From a virus: 64,000 nucleotides of DNA. Shown piece after piece: positions 38,711-47,804 of the stretch. Made by a program: the position numbers and the translations under genes. The stretch is from IMG/VR virus record IMGVR_UViG_3300044644_001981, positions 1 through 64,000 of that record; one strand, written 5' to 3'. The notes below the pieces were generated by a model. That model saw only the letters and a program-made list of their open reading frames with translations. It was not told the DNA's origin and searched no databases. Position 1 is the first letter of the stretch. Each line of letters opens with the position of its first letter.

Positions 38711-39595
38711 ATGACATCTCAACAATCTGAAACCGAATTTCAACCAATCAAATACCCCAACGGGTTAACCGTAACCAAGTCGATGACAACCCCATCAAAA
38801 CCAGGCAAGAAACCCCGCGAGGTTTGGACTGTGACAGGGTTAACGCTTAACGAATACCGTGATGCACTCTACGACCTTGGTGGTCGCCCCTATCCCCGTA
38901 GCTCAAAGCATAATTTCAACTTCTGGGATGACCCCAATAGTGATATCGCAGCGTTAAACGATAGCGATAAAACATCCTTTGCCGAACAGCAAGAGGGAAT
39001 GAAAAAACGGGCGGTAGCTCGTTCAGAGCGATATGAGGAGTTAGCTCAAAAGAACTCCGATAAATCAAACGCTTATTATCAGACTTCTAGTGACGCTGTA
39101 GCAGGCATCCCCCTGGGGCAACCCATCCTAATCGGTCATCATAGCGAAGGGCGACATCGGCGCGATATAGCCCGTTGTCATAGTGCTATGGACAAGAGTG
39201 TAGAGCATCAAAAGAAATCGGAACACTACGAATATAAAGCAGCCGTTGCAGCCAGTAATGCCGAAAGCCACGGCATTGAGTTTATTGGCAACCGAATTGC
39301 CGACTGTGAGGCTAAAATTCGGGCTTGCGAAAAATACCCAGACACGCAGTTTTATATTCAACAAAAGAAAGAGGAAGAAGAAAAATTAGAATACTGGAAA
39401 CAGAAGTTCGATGAAGCTGGCGGGTTACGGGTTGAGATTAGCAAGATAAAGAAGGGTGACTATATTAAGGTGCGGGGTCAGTGGTACACGGTAATCAGGG
39501 TTAACAAAAAGACCGTAACCCATTCATGGTTTTATGAAGGCGGAGAATGGAAAAGCCCACACCATGAAATTCAAGAGCATAAAACGGTAGTATAG
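38711..39595 (+). CDS. DUF3560 domain protein
   Basis: A 294-aa protein. Residues about 125-190 (GIPLGQPILIGHHSEGRHRR, then CHSAMDKSVEHQKKSEHYEY) match DUF3560, common on plasmids and integrative elements. A coiled coil follows, then a C-terminal KKGDYIKVRGQWYTVIRVNK beta domain. Function unknown. Confidence 0.7.
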   Translation: MTSQQSETEFQPIKYPNGLTVTKSMTTPSKPGKKPREVWTVTGLTLNEYRDALYDLGGRPYPRSSKHNFNFWDDPNSDIAALNDSDKTSFAEQQEGMKKRAVARSERYEELAQKNSDKSNAYYQTSSDAVAGIPLGQPILIGHHSEGRHRRDIARCHSAMDKSVEHQKKSEHYEYKAAVAASNAESHGIEFIGNRIADCEAKIRACEKYPDTQFYIQQKKEEEEKLEYWKQKFDEAGGLRVEISKIKKGDYIKVRGQWYTVIRVNKKTVTHSWFYEGGEWKSPHHEIQEHKTVV

Positions 39596-39606
39596 GGCAA
39601 AAATAA

Positions 39607-39915
39607 ATGCAACACAGACTGTACGGATTAAGAGGAGAGGCATACACCCAGGAATATAAACGGTTGTACACCGAGCTTGCTCCAGAGATCAAAACAGAAA
39701 TTTTGAAACTCAAGACTTCATCGGGGAGTTTCACGATCTACGACTTTGGCAGTTTATGTATGAAGTTTGAAATCCCTGCAATAGTGATGGACGACTACCT
39801 AAACTCAATTTTCCCTCCTCCTTCTGATAGCTTCTTTTGGGGTGCAGGGACGTGGGAGAGACTTCATAGCAATGGGGTCAAAGCCGAAGACATCGGGATA
39901 GCGTGGGGTGATTAG
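39607..39915 (+). CDS. 102-aa unknown protein
   Basis: It starts MQHRLYGLRGEAYTQEYKR. Probably two small helical and beta parts. Unknown. Confidence 0.5.
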   Translation: MQHRLYGLRGEAYTQEYKRLYTELAPEIKTEILKLKTSSGSFTIYDFGSLCMKFEIPAIVMDDYLNSIFPPPSDSFFWGAGTWERLHSNGVKAEDIGIAWGD

Positions 39916-40015
39916 AAAGGAGATGATCATTTAGTGCCGCCCTTTTTTCGTGGAGGGCGGTGTTTCTATTTTTTGATACAGTACAATTAATTAAACAAAA
40001 AGCAAGGAGAAGGCT

Positions 40016-40321
40016 GTGGAAAACAAATGTCCCAGATGTGGAAGCAAATCTTTCTATTACAATGGAATAAGAAAGCGAAAAACAGGCGACGCACAGCAAT
40101 ATCGCTGTAAAAACTGCAATAAACAATGGATTGATGAACCTCTGCCAGGAGGAAGACCTCCTCTATTGACATCCTACGACGACGAATATTGGTGCCGGAA
40201 CCATTTAGGCGTTAGAGCCAAAGCCAAGGGCTTGTGCGCGAACTGTTACGCCACTCACCGAAGAAAGGAGAGGGGAAAAGGAAAACCAGATCCCCTTGAG
40301 TCTCTATTAGTTTTAAGTTGA
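40016..40321 (+). CDS. zinc-ribbon protein, InsA-like
   Basis: A GTG start after AAGGAGAAGGCT. CPRCGSKSFYYNG and QQYRCKNCNKQW form the ribbon, then GRPP and a second C-x2-C with His. Related to the 35045 and 56839 proteins. Confidence 0.6.
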   Translation: MENKCPRCGSKSFYYNGIRKRKTGDAQQYRCKNCNKQWIDEPLPGGRPPLLTSYDDEYWCRNHLGVRAKAKGLCANCYATHRRKERGKGKPDPLESLLVLS

Positions 40322-40338
40322 GGATTAGCCAATAGAAA

Positions 40339-40363
40339 ACCCTGGTCATGCCAGGGTTAGGGT
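40339..40363. terminator. terminator
   Basis: AACCCTGG-TCATG-CCAGGGTT between convergent genes. Confidence 0.65.
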
Positions 40364-40382
40364 GTCTATTTTAGGCGATCGC

Positions 40383-40643
40383 TTATTTCCCGTCACCTAA
40401 AACCGCATCCTCTAATTGCTTTAGCCGCGACTCTATTGCCATGAACCTCTTGCTGTCTGGACTGGGATTGGCAGAATTGATCGCTTCTATCCCTGCTTTT
40501 ATTAAAAGTTTTAGGGTTCGCCCTTGATTGAACTCCAGCATTTTCCCAGGCGTGGGATAACTCTCTAACCCGATTTTCTCCATCTCCTCGTAGATTTCGG
40601 GAGGGCATCGGAAATTGATTGCTATAGAAGATTGTCTGTTCAT
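40383..40643 (-). CDS. ribbon-helix-helix-like regulator
   Basis: An 86-aa protein. INFRCPPEIYEEMEKIGLES then YPTPGKMLEFNQGRTLKLLI parallels the 60171-60566 protein ([20 protein letters not shown]). The two are paralogs, both followed by a short coiled coil, and are likely DNA-binding regulators. Confidence 0.6.
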   Translation of the reverse strand: MNRQSSIAINFRCPPEIYEEMEKIGLESYPTPGKMLEFNQGRTLKLLIKAGIEAINSANPSPDSKRFMAIESRLKQLEDAVLGDGK

Positions 40644-40831
40644 GATGGAATATGGTTTACATTATTTCCCTTATTATAGCCTATTGTTGACATTTTGCAA
40701 TACATAAGTAAACCAGTAGAGTAAACTGTAATTATGTAAGAAATACTAAATGCGAATGGTTGCAAAAAAGTAAACGGATTAGGTACTATGCAAGACAGTT
40801 TTCTGAATTTTAAAAAATTAGGAGCGATCGC

Positions 40832-41011
40832 ATGAATTATTTTATCATTAAAGCTAAAGGTGCATCTGTCTTTTGGACAGGTACTCAATGGCATCATCCA
40901 GCTAAAAGATATAAGTCAAGAAAGATAGCTGAGAATGCTATCAGAAAAACAACCAATCACTATGAGTTTAAAAGACGAGAAAAAGAAGTAATAGAAATCA
41001 ATCTTCCATAA
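40832..41011 (+). CDS. 59-aa basic protein
   Basis: It starts MNYFIIKAKGASVFWTG, after TTAGGAGCGATCGC. Very basic C-terminal half (KRYKSRKIAENAIRKT). Unknown. Confidence 0.5.
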   Translation: MNYFIIKAKGASVFWTGTQWHHPAKRYKSRKIAENAIRKTTNHYEFKRREKEVIEINLP

Positions 41012-41015
41012 AATT

Positions 41016-41045
41016 CAACCCCGTAAAGTTAATTTACGGGGTCTG
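41016..41045. terminator. terminator
   Basis: ACCCCGTAAA-GTTAA-TTTACGGGGT, between convergent genes. Confidence 0.75.
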
Positions 41046-41048
41046 TTA

Positions 41049-41354
41049 TTATTTCTTTTTCTTCCAACTTTTTCCGACTTTATTTAACAAGCCAGGAAAC
41101 ATTCTAGTCCAAAATATTCCCCCTATAGCAAAAGCAATCATTGTGGCTTTAGTCGGTGGATCACAATTAAAAGGAAACCCACCAGCCCTATTGTCGAAAG
41201 TTTTATAACCAACAATATTGTCATCGTCAATATCGGCAGTTTTAGTAACTAGCCTTAACCAATTAATAAATAATTGAGGATCGGATTCAAAAACCATTTC
41301 AACAATCCGATCCTCAATCAATCCCAACTTTTTCGCATCCATCATTTTTACCAT
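41049..41354 (-). CDS. 101-aa unknown protein
   Basis: It starts MVKMMDAKKLGLIEDRIVE and ends in a hydrophobic stretch (ATMIAFAIGGIFWTRMFP) and a Lys tail. It may be membrane associated. Its ATG overlaps the methyltransferase stop. Confidence 0.5.
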   Translation of the reverse strand: MVKMMDAKKLGLIEDRIVEMVFESDPQLFINWLRLVTKTADIDDDNIVGYKTFDNRAGGFPFNCDPPTKATMIAFAIGGIFWTRMFPGLLNKVGKSWKKKK

Positions 41355-41899
41355 TTAGAAGTTTGACAAACGGTTCCCCAACCCTCAAAAATTTCCTCAA
41401 ATCTTTGAGGTTGCAATCCAAAATAAAACAGAGTTTGGGAGAACCTGTTTTGGTCTTGTTTTTTTCCTTCCGCCGCCCGTTTGGGACTGTAGAATGTGAG
41501 TCGGGTTGAGGGTAGGCAGAAGCGATCGCACCGATTCAAAGCCTTTTTATACCAGGCTGTACTGTTGTCAGTATTGGTCAACAAGAATGCTTCCGCTTCC
41601 GTCTCGTTCAGGGTTTGAATCAATTTGTCAACAACCTTCTCAACAAATCCCGCGCTGTAGGGAGGGTTTAACCAGAGTGTCTTAGCCCGTCTCCAGTTCT
41701 GTTTAAATCCATCATCTTGAATTGTGAATATCTTTTGAGCTTTTACCGTTCGGTTGGCAAGTTCACAGCTAAAAGGGTCTAATTCAGGAAATCCATAAAA
41801 CTCATGGACTAAATCAATCAAATCAGACGGGGTATAATTTTCGTTTGAATCAATTAATGATGGTTGTGTTTCAAACAGACAAAGTTGTTGTATAATCAT
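41348..41899 (-). CDS. phage-type DNA N6-adenine methyltransferase
   Basis: A 183-aa protein. It has the layout of the short phage Dam family: NENYTPSDLIDLVHEFYG, LDPFSCELAN, then LWLNPPYSAGF (catalytic NPPY near 98-101), and a terminal FCLPSTRLTFYSP. Complete for this family. It probably methylates adenine to evade host restriction. Confidence 0.85.
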   Translation of the reverse strand: MIIQQLCLFETQPSLIDSNENYTPSDLIDLVHEFYGFPELDPFSCELANRTVKAQKIFTIQDDGFKQNWRRAKTLWLNPPYSAGFVEKVVDKLIQTLNETEAEAFLLTNTDNSTAWYKKALNRCDRFCLPSTRLTFYSPKRAAEGKKQDQNRFSQTLFYFGLQPQRFEEIFEGWGTVCQTSKW

Positions 41900-42009
41900 T
41901 GTTGTTTACTCCTTTTGTGTTTAAAAGTATCTGAGATGCTCTACAAACTCAGATACTTTTTCTTTATTATAAAGTATTAGAGATTTTTTGGCGGTTTTGC
42001 TATGTTTAT

Positions 42010-42035
42010 TTTATCATTATTAGTGATAAAATAGT
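42010..42035. promoter_or_regulatory. operator-like palindrome
   Basis: TTTTATCA-TTATTAG-TGATAAAA lies between the divergent methyltransferase and the 42058 gene. Confidence 0.45.
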
Positions 42036-42057
42036 TTTTAAAATTGAGGAAGTAAAA

Positions 42058-42225
42058 GTGACAACAGAAACAGCACTAACGGAAATAGCTACGCCGTCGA
42101 TTGTAGGGTATTTACTCGACAATCAAGGGAAGACAATTAAGTGCAAAGCAACGATAAACTCAAAGGGATATATAGTTTTTTATCCCGTGGACGAGGAGTG
42201 CGATCGCAATGCCAACAACGACTGA
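42058..42225 (+). CDS. 55-aa unknown protein
   Basis: A GTG start after TTGAGGAAGTAAAA. It contains GYLLDNQGKTIKCKATINSK. Its end overlaps a 23-nt copy of the start of the 42359 gene (ATGCCAACAACGACTGATTA). Confidence 0.45.
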   Translation: MTTETALTEIATPSIVGYLLDNQGKTIKCKATINSKGYIVFYPVDEECDRNANND

Positions 42226-42358
42226 TTATGTTAATGTTTTCGTGTTATAATAATATTGGTGGAAAGATTCTCTCTTAAAGTTACCCGGCATCCGCTTGGT
42301 GGCTTTTTGTTTTATGGGTTTGGGTGTTAGAATATTATTGGAGAGATCAGGGGGAGAA

Positions 42359-43204
42359 ATGCCAACGACAACTGATTATGTAAGCTCGGTTTCATTGCTC
42401 CCAACAGTGGAATTTTTGGAGTTGGTAGCTAAGAAGCAATGGGACTCAACCGTTAGTTATGGCCTAGGAATATCAACTATTGTCCCGATGTTTCACTCCA
42501 CAACCAACTCGGAATGGCTATGCCTAAACTCTGAAGCCGAGTTTTTGAACTCACCCATAGGGACAGTATCAATTAAAAATCCCTTTGCCTATACCCGACC
42601 GGAATCGTCGCCCGTTTATGTTGGCTATAACGATATTTCCATCCCCTCTACTAAGGCAAATAAAGCCAAATCACTCTATTTGTTCAGGATAGATGAAGAT
42701 GGGATAAATGAAGTTATTATGGTTTCTAATTATGATAAAAAGGATCGGAATGTTACCACCGCACCGCCATTGGATTGCTTCTCTAGGGAGTGTTTAACTT
42801 GGTTTAGTAGCGATGTTGATTGGTTTACGGGGTTCGGCGTTACCTCTCAGTCTCTGGCTTCGTTTGTTGTTAACGACAATGGGATTATATTAACTAAGTC
42901 TAGCGATATCTTATCGGGGGTAATTCCTGAATCGGTGACAACGGTTGACTATACAAATATTCAGGTTGTTAACACAGTCTCCACTTTTACCCCTTGGGTT
43001 TCTATTCAGTTATCAACAGGGGTTCAGTATATGGGTTCAGAAGATGATAAAGCTAATATATTATTCTTGTACTCAGTAGATAAAGATAATGATTCCTTGG
43101 TGGCATTTGCTCATGGTTATACTGCACCAGTGAAAATGCGAGCAAGCTATGATAACATTGAATCACAAATTTATTTTGATAGCAGTGAAATTATAATAAT
43201 ATGA
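42359..43204 (+). CDS. unknown, tail/structural-like protein 1
   Basis: Start chosen at MPTTTDYVSSVSLLPTVE (42359), after CAGGGGGAGAA. A 281-aa beta-rich protein with many Ser, Thr and Tyr. Its stop overlaps the next start (ATGA). Adjacent large beta-rich genes of this kind are often virion tail or baseplate proteins, but I recognise no family. Confidence 0.5.
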   Translation: MPTTTDYVSSVSLLPTVEFLELVAKKQWDSTVSYGLGISTIVPMFHSTTNSEWLCLNSEAEFLNSPIGTVSIKNPFAYTRPESSPVYVGYNDISIPSTKANKAKSLYLFRIDEDGINEVIMVSNYDKKDRNVTTAPPLDCFSRECLTWFSSDVDWFTGFGVTSQSLASFVVNDNGIILTKSSDILSGVIPESVTTVDYTNIQVVNTVSTFTPWVSIQLSTGVQYMGSEDDKANILFLYSVDKDNDSLVAFAHGYTAPVKMRASYDNIESQIYFDSSEIIII

Positions 43205-44931
43205 AAATAAATGGTGCTTATAAGTTTAGAACGAAAGCCAACGTTTTCCCTAGCTTTAAAATATGCTTTTTGGGTCAATACCAGGACAGAGAGAGTGGAG
43301 ATACAAATTTCTATTTTTTTGTTGCAACCCCTGACAAAGAAATAGAAGAAGTCACAATAGAAAATTCTTATTCCGAAGCTTTTTTTACCCCCAAGGTCAA
43401 GGAAGTTTATTTTCAGAATATAGGGAATCAAAAAACTGACTGGGTGGCAACTTATACCTGTTCGTGGGATACATCGCTAAACGAACAAGAAGGAGAATTA
43501 AAAATATTGTTAGGGTATAAGGTGGGAGAAACGGCAACAAACGAAAAACCCAAAGAATACAATTCTATTGAAACCGACCCAAAATATTTAGTTAATACTG
43601 TGGCTCAAAGAAAATTCGGAGCGCTGGAGCCGATAGGAGGAGGAGATTTTGTTGGTTGTTTTCCTCTTGGCTGGCAAAGGTATAGAGAGACTGCCCATAA
43701 TACAGGGGGTTATCCCTCCTATATTGATTCTGCTACCGTTTATGTTAATGATGAACTGTACGCAGAAAGCTCTAGCTCTGTTTCGTTTTTTTTAGGTGGG
43801 GGTGGTTATACAACATCAGGGTGGAATACTGATGTTAAAGTATATCCAATAAGTAGTTATTTCTATTTTTATAATAACTCAGGATTAACAGAAGAAACAT
43901 TAACCCCATCATTCTCTTTGAATAAGAATTATTCAAGATCGTGGAGGCAAGACTTTACTATTCCAGAAAGTGGGTATATTGATATATCTTTTGATCTTTC
44001 GGGATCTGGATTGATTTACGAGGAACTTGGTAGTATATATGGTGGGCTTATTAATAATATTAATCAAGACCGGATATTTGGCCCTGCGACAATAAGCAAC
44101 GACTACCTCCCAATACGGACAGCAAGCTTAAAATATAAATATTGGCTAACAGACTCAGATTCGTTTTTATCGACATTTACTGCCAGCCACAACTATGCAG
44201 GGAATGGAACAGCCAAGGGGAACAATGCTGCTCAAAACATTGATTTACAGTATAATGCCGTATTATTCAATAACTGGGATTGCAAGACTTTTTCAACCTT
44301 TTTAACAAGAAATCTTAATTATTCATTCCTTATAGAGAACCAAGAGTCGGCTAGTTTTAGCGATATCACTGGCGGCACAACACTTAATTCTAGTTATTCC
44401 TCTGATTACACGACATCAATTTATTTGGTTTCCTTGGAATCTGGTACAAAAGAAAAGATTTATGAATGCAGCGTTTTGGCTACATCTTCATCTTTTTATT
44501 CTCATTACCAATACGTCAGAAGATACTATACCAGACCTCTATTTCCCTGGGATGGATACCGTTACGGTGGTATCAACCAATTCAACCCAATAACAAATAT
44601 TTCTTACGCTTCCACAGATGGGTTTTGGGGGGGTGTGCGTAGTTATTCCTCTCAAATACAGGAGGAGGCGATGATGCTATTTTTAAAGGCTATCTCTCAT
44701 AGAGACAAAAGCACATTAAGAGGGGATTACTTGTATTATGTTGAAAACGATGTATTCGATCCTATTAACACCTTTTTGACACAAGAATACACTGTAGATG
44801 TACTGGTTTTTGATATTAAGGATATTGAAAAATATATCAGGAAGCAGGTAAGGATGAAGCCGTCAAAGATACCCGAAGGAATGGAAGGCTTAACTATTAC
44901 AAAAATAATGGCCATGCAATATTTGGAATGA
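43201..44931 (+). CDS. unknown, tail/structural-like protein 2
   Basis: A 576-aa protein rich in Tyr, Ser, Asn and Gly (SGLIYEELGSIYGG, NYSRSWRQDFTIP), low in Lys and Cys, with no signal peptide. The composition suits a surface or virion protein. It is coupled to the previous gene. AT content looks higher than in the neighbours, possibly a later acquisition. Confidence 0.5.
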   Translation: MKINGAYKFRTKANVFPSFKICFLGQYQDRESGDTNFYFFVATPDKEIEEVTIENSYSEAFFTPKVKEVYFQNIGNQKTDWVATYTCSWDTSLNEQEGELKILLGYKVGETATNEKPKEYNSIETDPKYLVNTVAQRKFGALEPIGGGDFVGCFPLGWQRYRETAHNTGGYPSYIDSATVYVNDELYAESSSSVSFFLGGGGYTTSGWNTDVKVYPISSYFYFYNNSGLTEETLTPSFSLNKNYSRSWRQDFTIPESGYIDISFDLSGSGLIYEELGSIYGGLINNINQDRIFGPATISNDYLPIRTASLKYKYWLTDSDSFLSTFTASHNYAGNGTAKGNNAAQNIDLQYNAVLFNNWDCKTFSTFLTRNLNYSFLIENQESASFSDITGGTTLNSSYSSDYTTSIYLVSLESGTKEKIYECSVLATSSSFYSHYQYVRRYYTRPLFPWDGYRYGGINQFNPITNISYASTDGFWGGVRSYSSQIQEEAMMLFLKAISHRDKSTLRGDYLYYVENDVFDPINTFLTQEYTVDVLVFDIKDIEKYIRKQVRMKPSKIPEGMEGLTITKIMAMQYLE

Positions 44932-44943
44932 ATTTTAAGTTGA

Positions 44944-45696
44944 TTACAAGTCACGCATAATAAAGAGACTTAAACTCTCAAAAGTTGGCATCCGCCGACC
45001 AACCTCGGCATCCTCAGAACATAGCCACCAACTACAAAATGATTGGACTTGATGCTGTTCGGCTATTGATATCAACTCCGACCATAGCCCATTACAAATC
45101 GCTTTATCGGCAACGGATTTATACCATAAACTCGCCTCTATAAAATGCACGGGAACATCAAACATCTCAATAATTTTAGATAATCTGGTTAGGATCACCG
45201 GAGCATTATAGGTTTTCAAATGAGTTTGAATCCCTACCTCAACAGGAAAATCCTTAGCTAATTCGTGGCAGATGTTGGCGATCGCATCCCATTTATTGAA
45301 TAGGTGGGGTTTGAAATCTCCCAAAATTAATCGAGCTTTGGGGTTGGCAATATGCGCGACTTCACAATATCGCTTTAGGTTATCAAGTTTATAACCAGGA
45401 TAGCCGACACCTAGATCGTCGGTAAATTCATTTGTTAATACCCATTCATTAATCTTAGGGAATTTTGCAACCCGTTTTTTTATCCATTGTTCTATCGTTT
45501 CACAACCGGAAAATGGACAGGGCTTTTGATGTTTATGCCCATAAAGGAATTGCGCTCGGATAATTTTATCTGGGAAGTCCAGAGGGTTTTTAGTCCCGTT
45601 CCGGTCAACAAATAACTGCCAATGGTAGCCAATCACAACCCCGTCAAATAGCGTTAAGTCCAAAGGTTGTGAACTTCCACAGGTAAATTGCAACAC
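44944..45696 (-). CDS. GH10-like glycoside hydrolase
   Basis: A 250-aa protein that reads as a reduced GH10 TIM barrel. The acid/base Glu is in EWVLTNEFTDD (about 81-91) and a nucleophile-like Glu in VHFIEASLWY. GH10 enzymes cut xylan-type beta-1,4 glycans. Beside tail-like genes it could be a depolymerase for the cyanobacterial sheath. It lacks a signal peptide, consistent with a virion-borne enzyme. Confidence 0.6.
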   Translation of the reverse strand: MLQFTCGSSQPLDLTLFDGVVIGYHWQLFVDRNGTKNPLDFPDKIIRAQFLYGHKHQKPCPFSGCETIEQWIKKRVAKFPKINEWVLTNEFTDDLGVGYPGYKLDNLKRYCEVAHIANPKARLILGDFKPHLFNKWDAIANICHELAKDFPVEVGIQTHLKTYNAPVILTRLSKIIEMFDVPVHFIEASLWYKSVADKAICNGLWSELISIAEQHQVQSFCSWWLCSEDAEVGRRMPTFESLSLFIMRDL

Positions 45697-46184
45697 TAAC
45701 TAGATCCCCCCTCTCCAATTGCTACCCAACCGCCGTTAAAAACATGGTACAAAATACCTGTCGAGGTATCTTTCCACATCTCTCTCGCACTATTGGGGGT
45801 CTTAGAAACACTTGCCGGGGTGTTAGTGTGTACGCGCATTCTGGCATCTGTCTCTACCCATGCCGTGCCGTTGTAGACATAGGTTAGGACTGAATCATAG
45901 TTATTGACCGCCCCATTCTCTTGATATATCCAACGGGTTCCAATCGCAGCCGCCCCCGTTGGCGTGGTAGTGGCGACAACCGTAGAATCTCTGGATATAA
46001 ACCATCTACCTCCGCCCGTGGCAGTGTAGCAACTTTTACTATTTGCTGTTGAAGTCGTGTCGGTTTTAGCTAATGCTAACCAAACTTTTTCAGCAGAAGC
46101 ATAGAAGACAATTCCATCTTCTAAATCAGTAACACTTAAAGCCACAATCGCGGCTATATTCGCCTTTGAACCCATCCAAACCAT
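45696..46184 (-). CDS. tail-fibre-like protein
   Basis: A 162-aa beta-rich protein (LEDGIVFYASAEKVWLALAK, WVETDARMRVHTNTPASVSK) resembling short modules of phage tail or fibre proteins. It overlaps the GH10 gene by one base. Confidence 0.5.
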   Translation of the reverse strand: MVWMGSKANIAAIVALSVTDLEDGIVFYASAEKVWLALAKTDTTSTANSKSCYTATGGGRWFISRDSTVVATTTPTGAAAIGTRWIYQENGAVNNYDSVLTYVYNGTAWVETDARMRVHTNTPASVSKTPNSAREMWKDTSTGILYHVFNGGWVAIGEGGSS

Positions 46185-46188
46185 TGTC

Positions 46189-46551
46189 TTAAATCTCCGC
46201 TACGGTTAAACCTAAAAACACCGATACATCCCCAACACTCGCACTATTCCAATCATTTATTAATCCAGAGTTCCAATTATCAATTCCATGCAAATCCCAA
46301 ACTAAATTAACAGGGGTGTCACTCGCCCAAATTTGGAGAGCTTGACCCGTAGTTAGCAAGATTTTAGTCTGCAACTGGAATGGAAAACCCTGGTCAATTT
46401 TGGCGTTAACCAGGAGGGGTTTTATTGTGAGGTAGGCATCTACTGATGTCAGGTTAGATGCTATCCCACCGATAACCATTGTGTCCTGAGTTGGGGTGAA
46501 TAGTGTTGTCGGCTGGTTTATTCGTTGCCTAATTGATTGTGCGATCGACAT
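46189..46551 (-). CDS. structural-like protein
   Basis: Start chosen at MSIAQSIRQRINQPTTLF (46551), after GGGAGAAGAC. A 120-aa beta-rich protein, in operon with the fibre-like gene. Unknown family. Confidence 0.5.
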   Translation of the reverse strand: MSIAQSIRQRINQPTTLFTPTQDTMVIGGIASNLTSVDAYLTIKPLLVNAKIDQGFPFQLQTKILLTTGQALQIWASDTPVNLVWDLHGIDNWNSGLINDWNSASVGDVSVFLGLTVAEI

Positions 46552-46747
46552 TGTCTTCTCCCCTAGCTTTTCTGATTGCCACACCCGTCAATCGGTAGAT
46601 TTCTTTACTACACATTCTCACTATGTCATTAAGGATACCTTCCTTCTCGTCATCGTTTACACCCCACCCTTTAAGCTCAACAACTAATCTTTCTAGTTGT
46701 TCAATATTTAAAGGGGGATTTTTTTGATATTGTCCTCTATTTTCCAC
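46529..46747 (-). CDS. 72-aa helical protein
   Basis: It starts MENRGQYQKNPPLNIEQLE. Mostly helical. It overlaps HU upstream and the structural gene downstream, so all are co-transcribed. Confidence 0.5.
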   Translation of the reverse strand: MENRGQYQKNPPLNIEQLERLVVELKGWGVNDDEKEGILNDIVRMCSKEIYRLTGVAIRKARGEDNVDRTIN

Positions 46748-47018
46748 TCCCCACTACCTCCTTGAAGTTTTTCCCTGCCGAAAACACGGGGACAGTAACC
46801 GCAGGGATAATCATTGTTTCACCTGTTTTTGGGTTTCTTCCTTCTCTTTCCTTCCGTTCCCGTGACTGAAAAGAACCAAAACCAACCAATGTTACCTTAT
46901 CTTGATTAGAAACCGCTTCCATAATCGTATCTAAAGCCGCTGTCAACACAGTGCCAGCTTGTTTTTTAGATACGCCAGCGCGTTCTGCCACGGCATCCAC
47001 TAATTCACATTTATTCAT
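46737..47018 (-). CDS. HU-family DNA-binding protein
   Basis: A 93-aa protein with the full HU pattern: MNKCELVDAVAERAGVSKKQ, FGSFQSRERKEREGRNPKTG, MIIPAVTVPVFSAGKNFKE. It bends and compacts DNA as a dimer. It heads the operon leading to the tail-like genes. Confidence 0.92.
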   Translation of the reverse strand: MNKCELVDAVAERAGVSKKQAGTVLTAALDTIMEAVSNQDKVTLVGFGSFQSRERKEREGRNPKTGETMIIPAVTVPVFSAGKNFKEVVGSGK

Positions 47019-47063
47019 TGATCCACCTTCAGCTTAGTAATTAAGTTAATAATATCACAAAAC

Positions 47064-47282
47064 CTAAAGGACATGGGAGTTTTCTGTGATTCCAATTATT
47101 TTTATTCTTTCCCGCAAAACTTCTTTATATTTTTTCATCGCACTTAATTGGCAAAGTTGCCTCTGTCTTTCCCCATTTGAGACGCGATTCAGTGCCGGGT
47201 TGGAACCGATAAAACTTGCTAGTTTTTGAATCCTAGAATCAAGTTCCTCTTGCTCTAGGTATATATCACTCGACTTATTCAT
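47064..47282 (-). CDS. 72-aa helical protein
   Basis: It starts MNKSSDIYLEQEELDSRIQK. A helical hairpin type. Unknown. Confidence 0.5.
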   Translation of the reverse strand: MNKSSDIYLEQEELDSRIQKLASFIGSNPALNRVSNGERQRQLCQLSAMKKYKEVLRERIKIIGITENSHVL

Positions 47283-47445
47283 TGTAAACTAATAATTTGA
47301 ACGAGACAATGGTGGGCTAGGTCAGGGATTACCCAGACACACAGCATGAAGCAGACGTTCACCCACCACTATTATTTTAACATTTTACTTGATTTTTGAC
47401 CGATTGAGAGAGGCGGAGGATCTGGATCTCGGCGATCGCCCTGGG

Positions 47446-47534
47446 CAATAAAAAACTTCAAACACACCCCACGCCCCTATCTTACCGATGAAGAATTAAA
47501 ACAGGAATTGTTTGGAGTATTAGAGGAGAGTTGA
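47446..47534 (+). pseudogene. short coding relic in a gene-poor stretch
   Basis: A startless frame encodes KNFKHTPRPYLTDEELKQEL and ends EES-stop. It looks like the end of a lost gene. The rest of 47283-47588 holds nothing I can support. Confidence 0.3.
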
Positions 47535-47588
47535 CGAGATAAACAGATAGAATCCAAATCAGGAGGGTGGTCTATTCAACCATCAGCA

Positions 47589-47804
47589 TTAAAAGTAATG
47601 CGGCTTCATTGCTCTTAATAAATTTGTCCGTATCATATCATTTTGGGTTACTTGCAGGATAAAATCTCGCATCTCATCAAACCCTTCCCGTATTCTCCCT
47701 GAATCTATTGCGAATTGGATTTTCATATCGACTTCGGCTTTGATTGAGGCTAACTGAAATTGCTGTTCTAAAGACAATGCTCCGGGTTCTTGCTTTGCTT
47801 GCAT
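47589..47804 (-). CDS. nblA: NblA-like phycobilisome degradation protein
   Basis: A 71-aa protein. LSLEQQFQLASIKAEV and the terminal QNDMIRTNLLRAMK match the two helices of NblA (LSLEQEF... and ...QMMVK.N...LLK). NblA feeds phycobilisome antenna proteins to the Clp protease. Freshwater cyanophages of Microcystis and Planktothrix are known to carry nblA. The central segment is more diverged than in host NblA. Good AAAGGGATAAACT ribosome site. Confidence 0.72.
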   Translation of the reverse strand: MQAKQEPGALSLEQQFQLASIKAEVDMKIQFAIDSGRIREGFDEMRDFILQVTQNDMIRTNLLRAMKPHYF

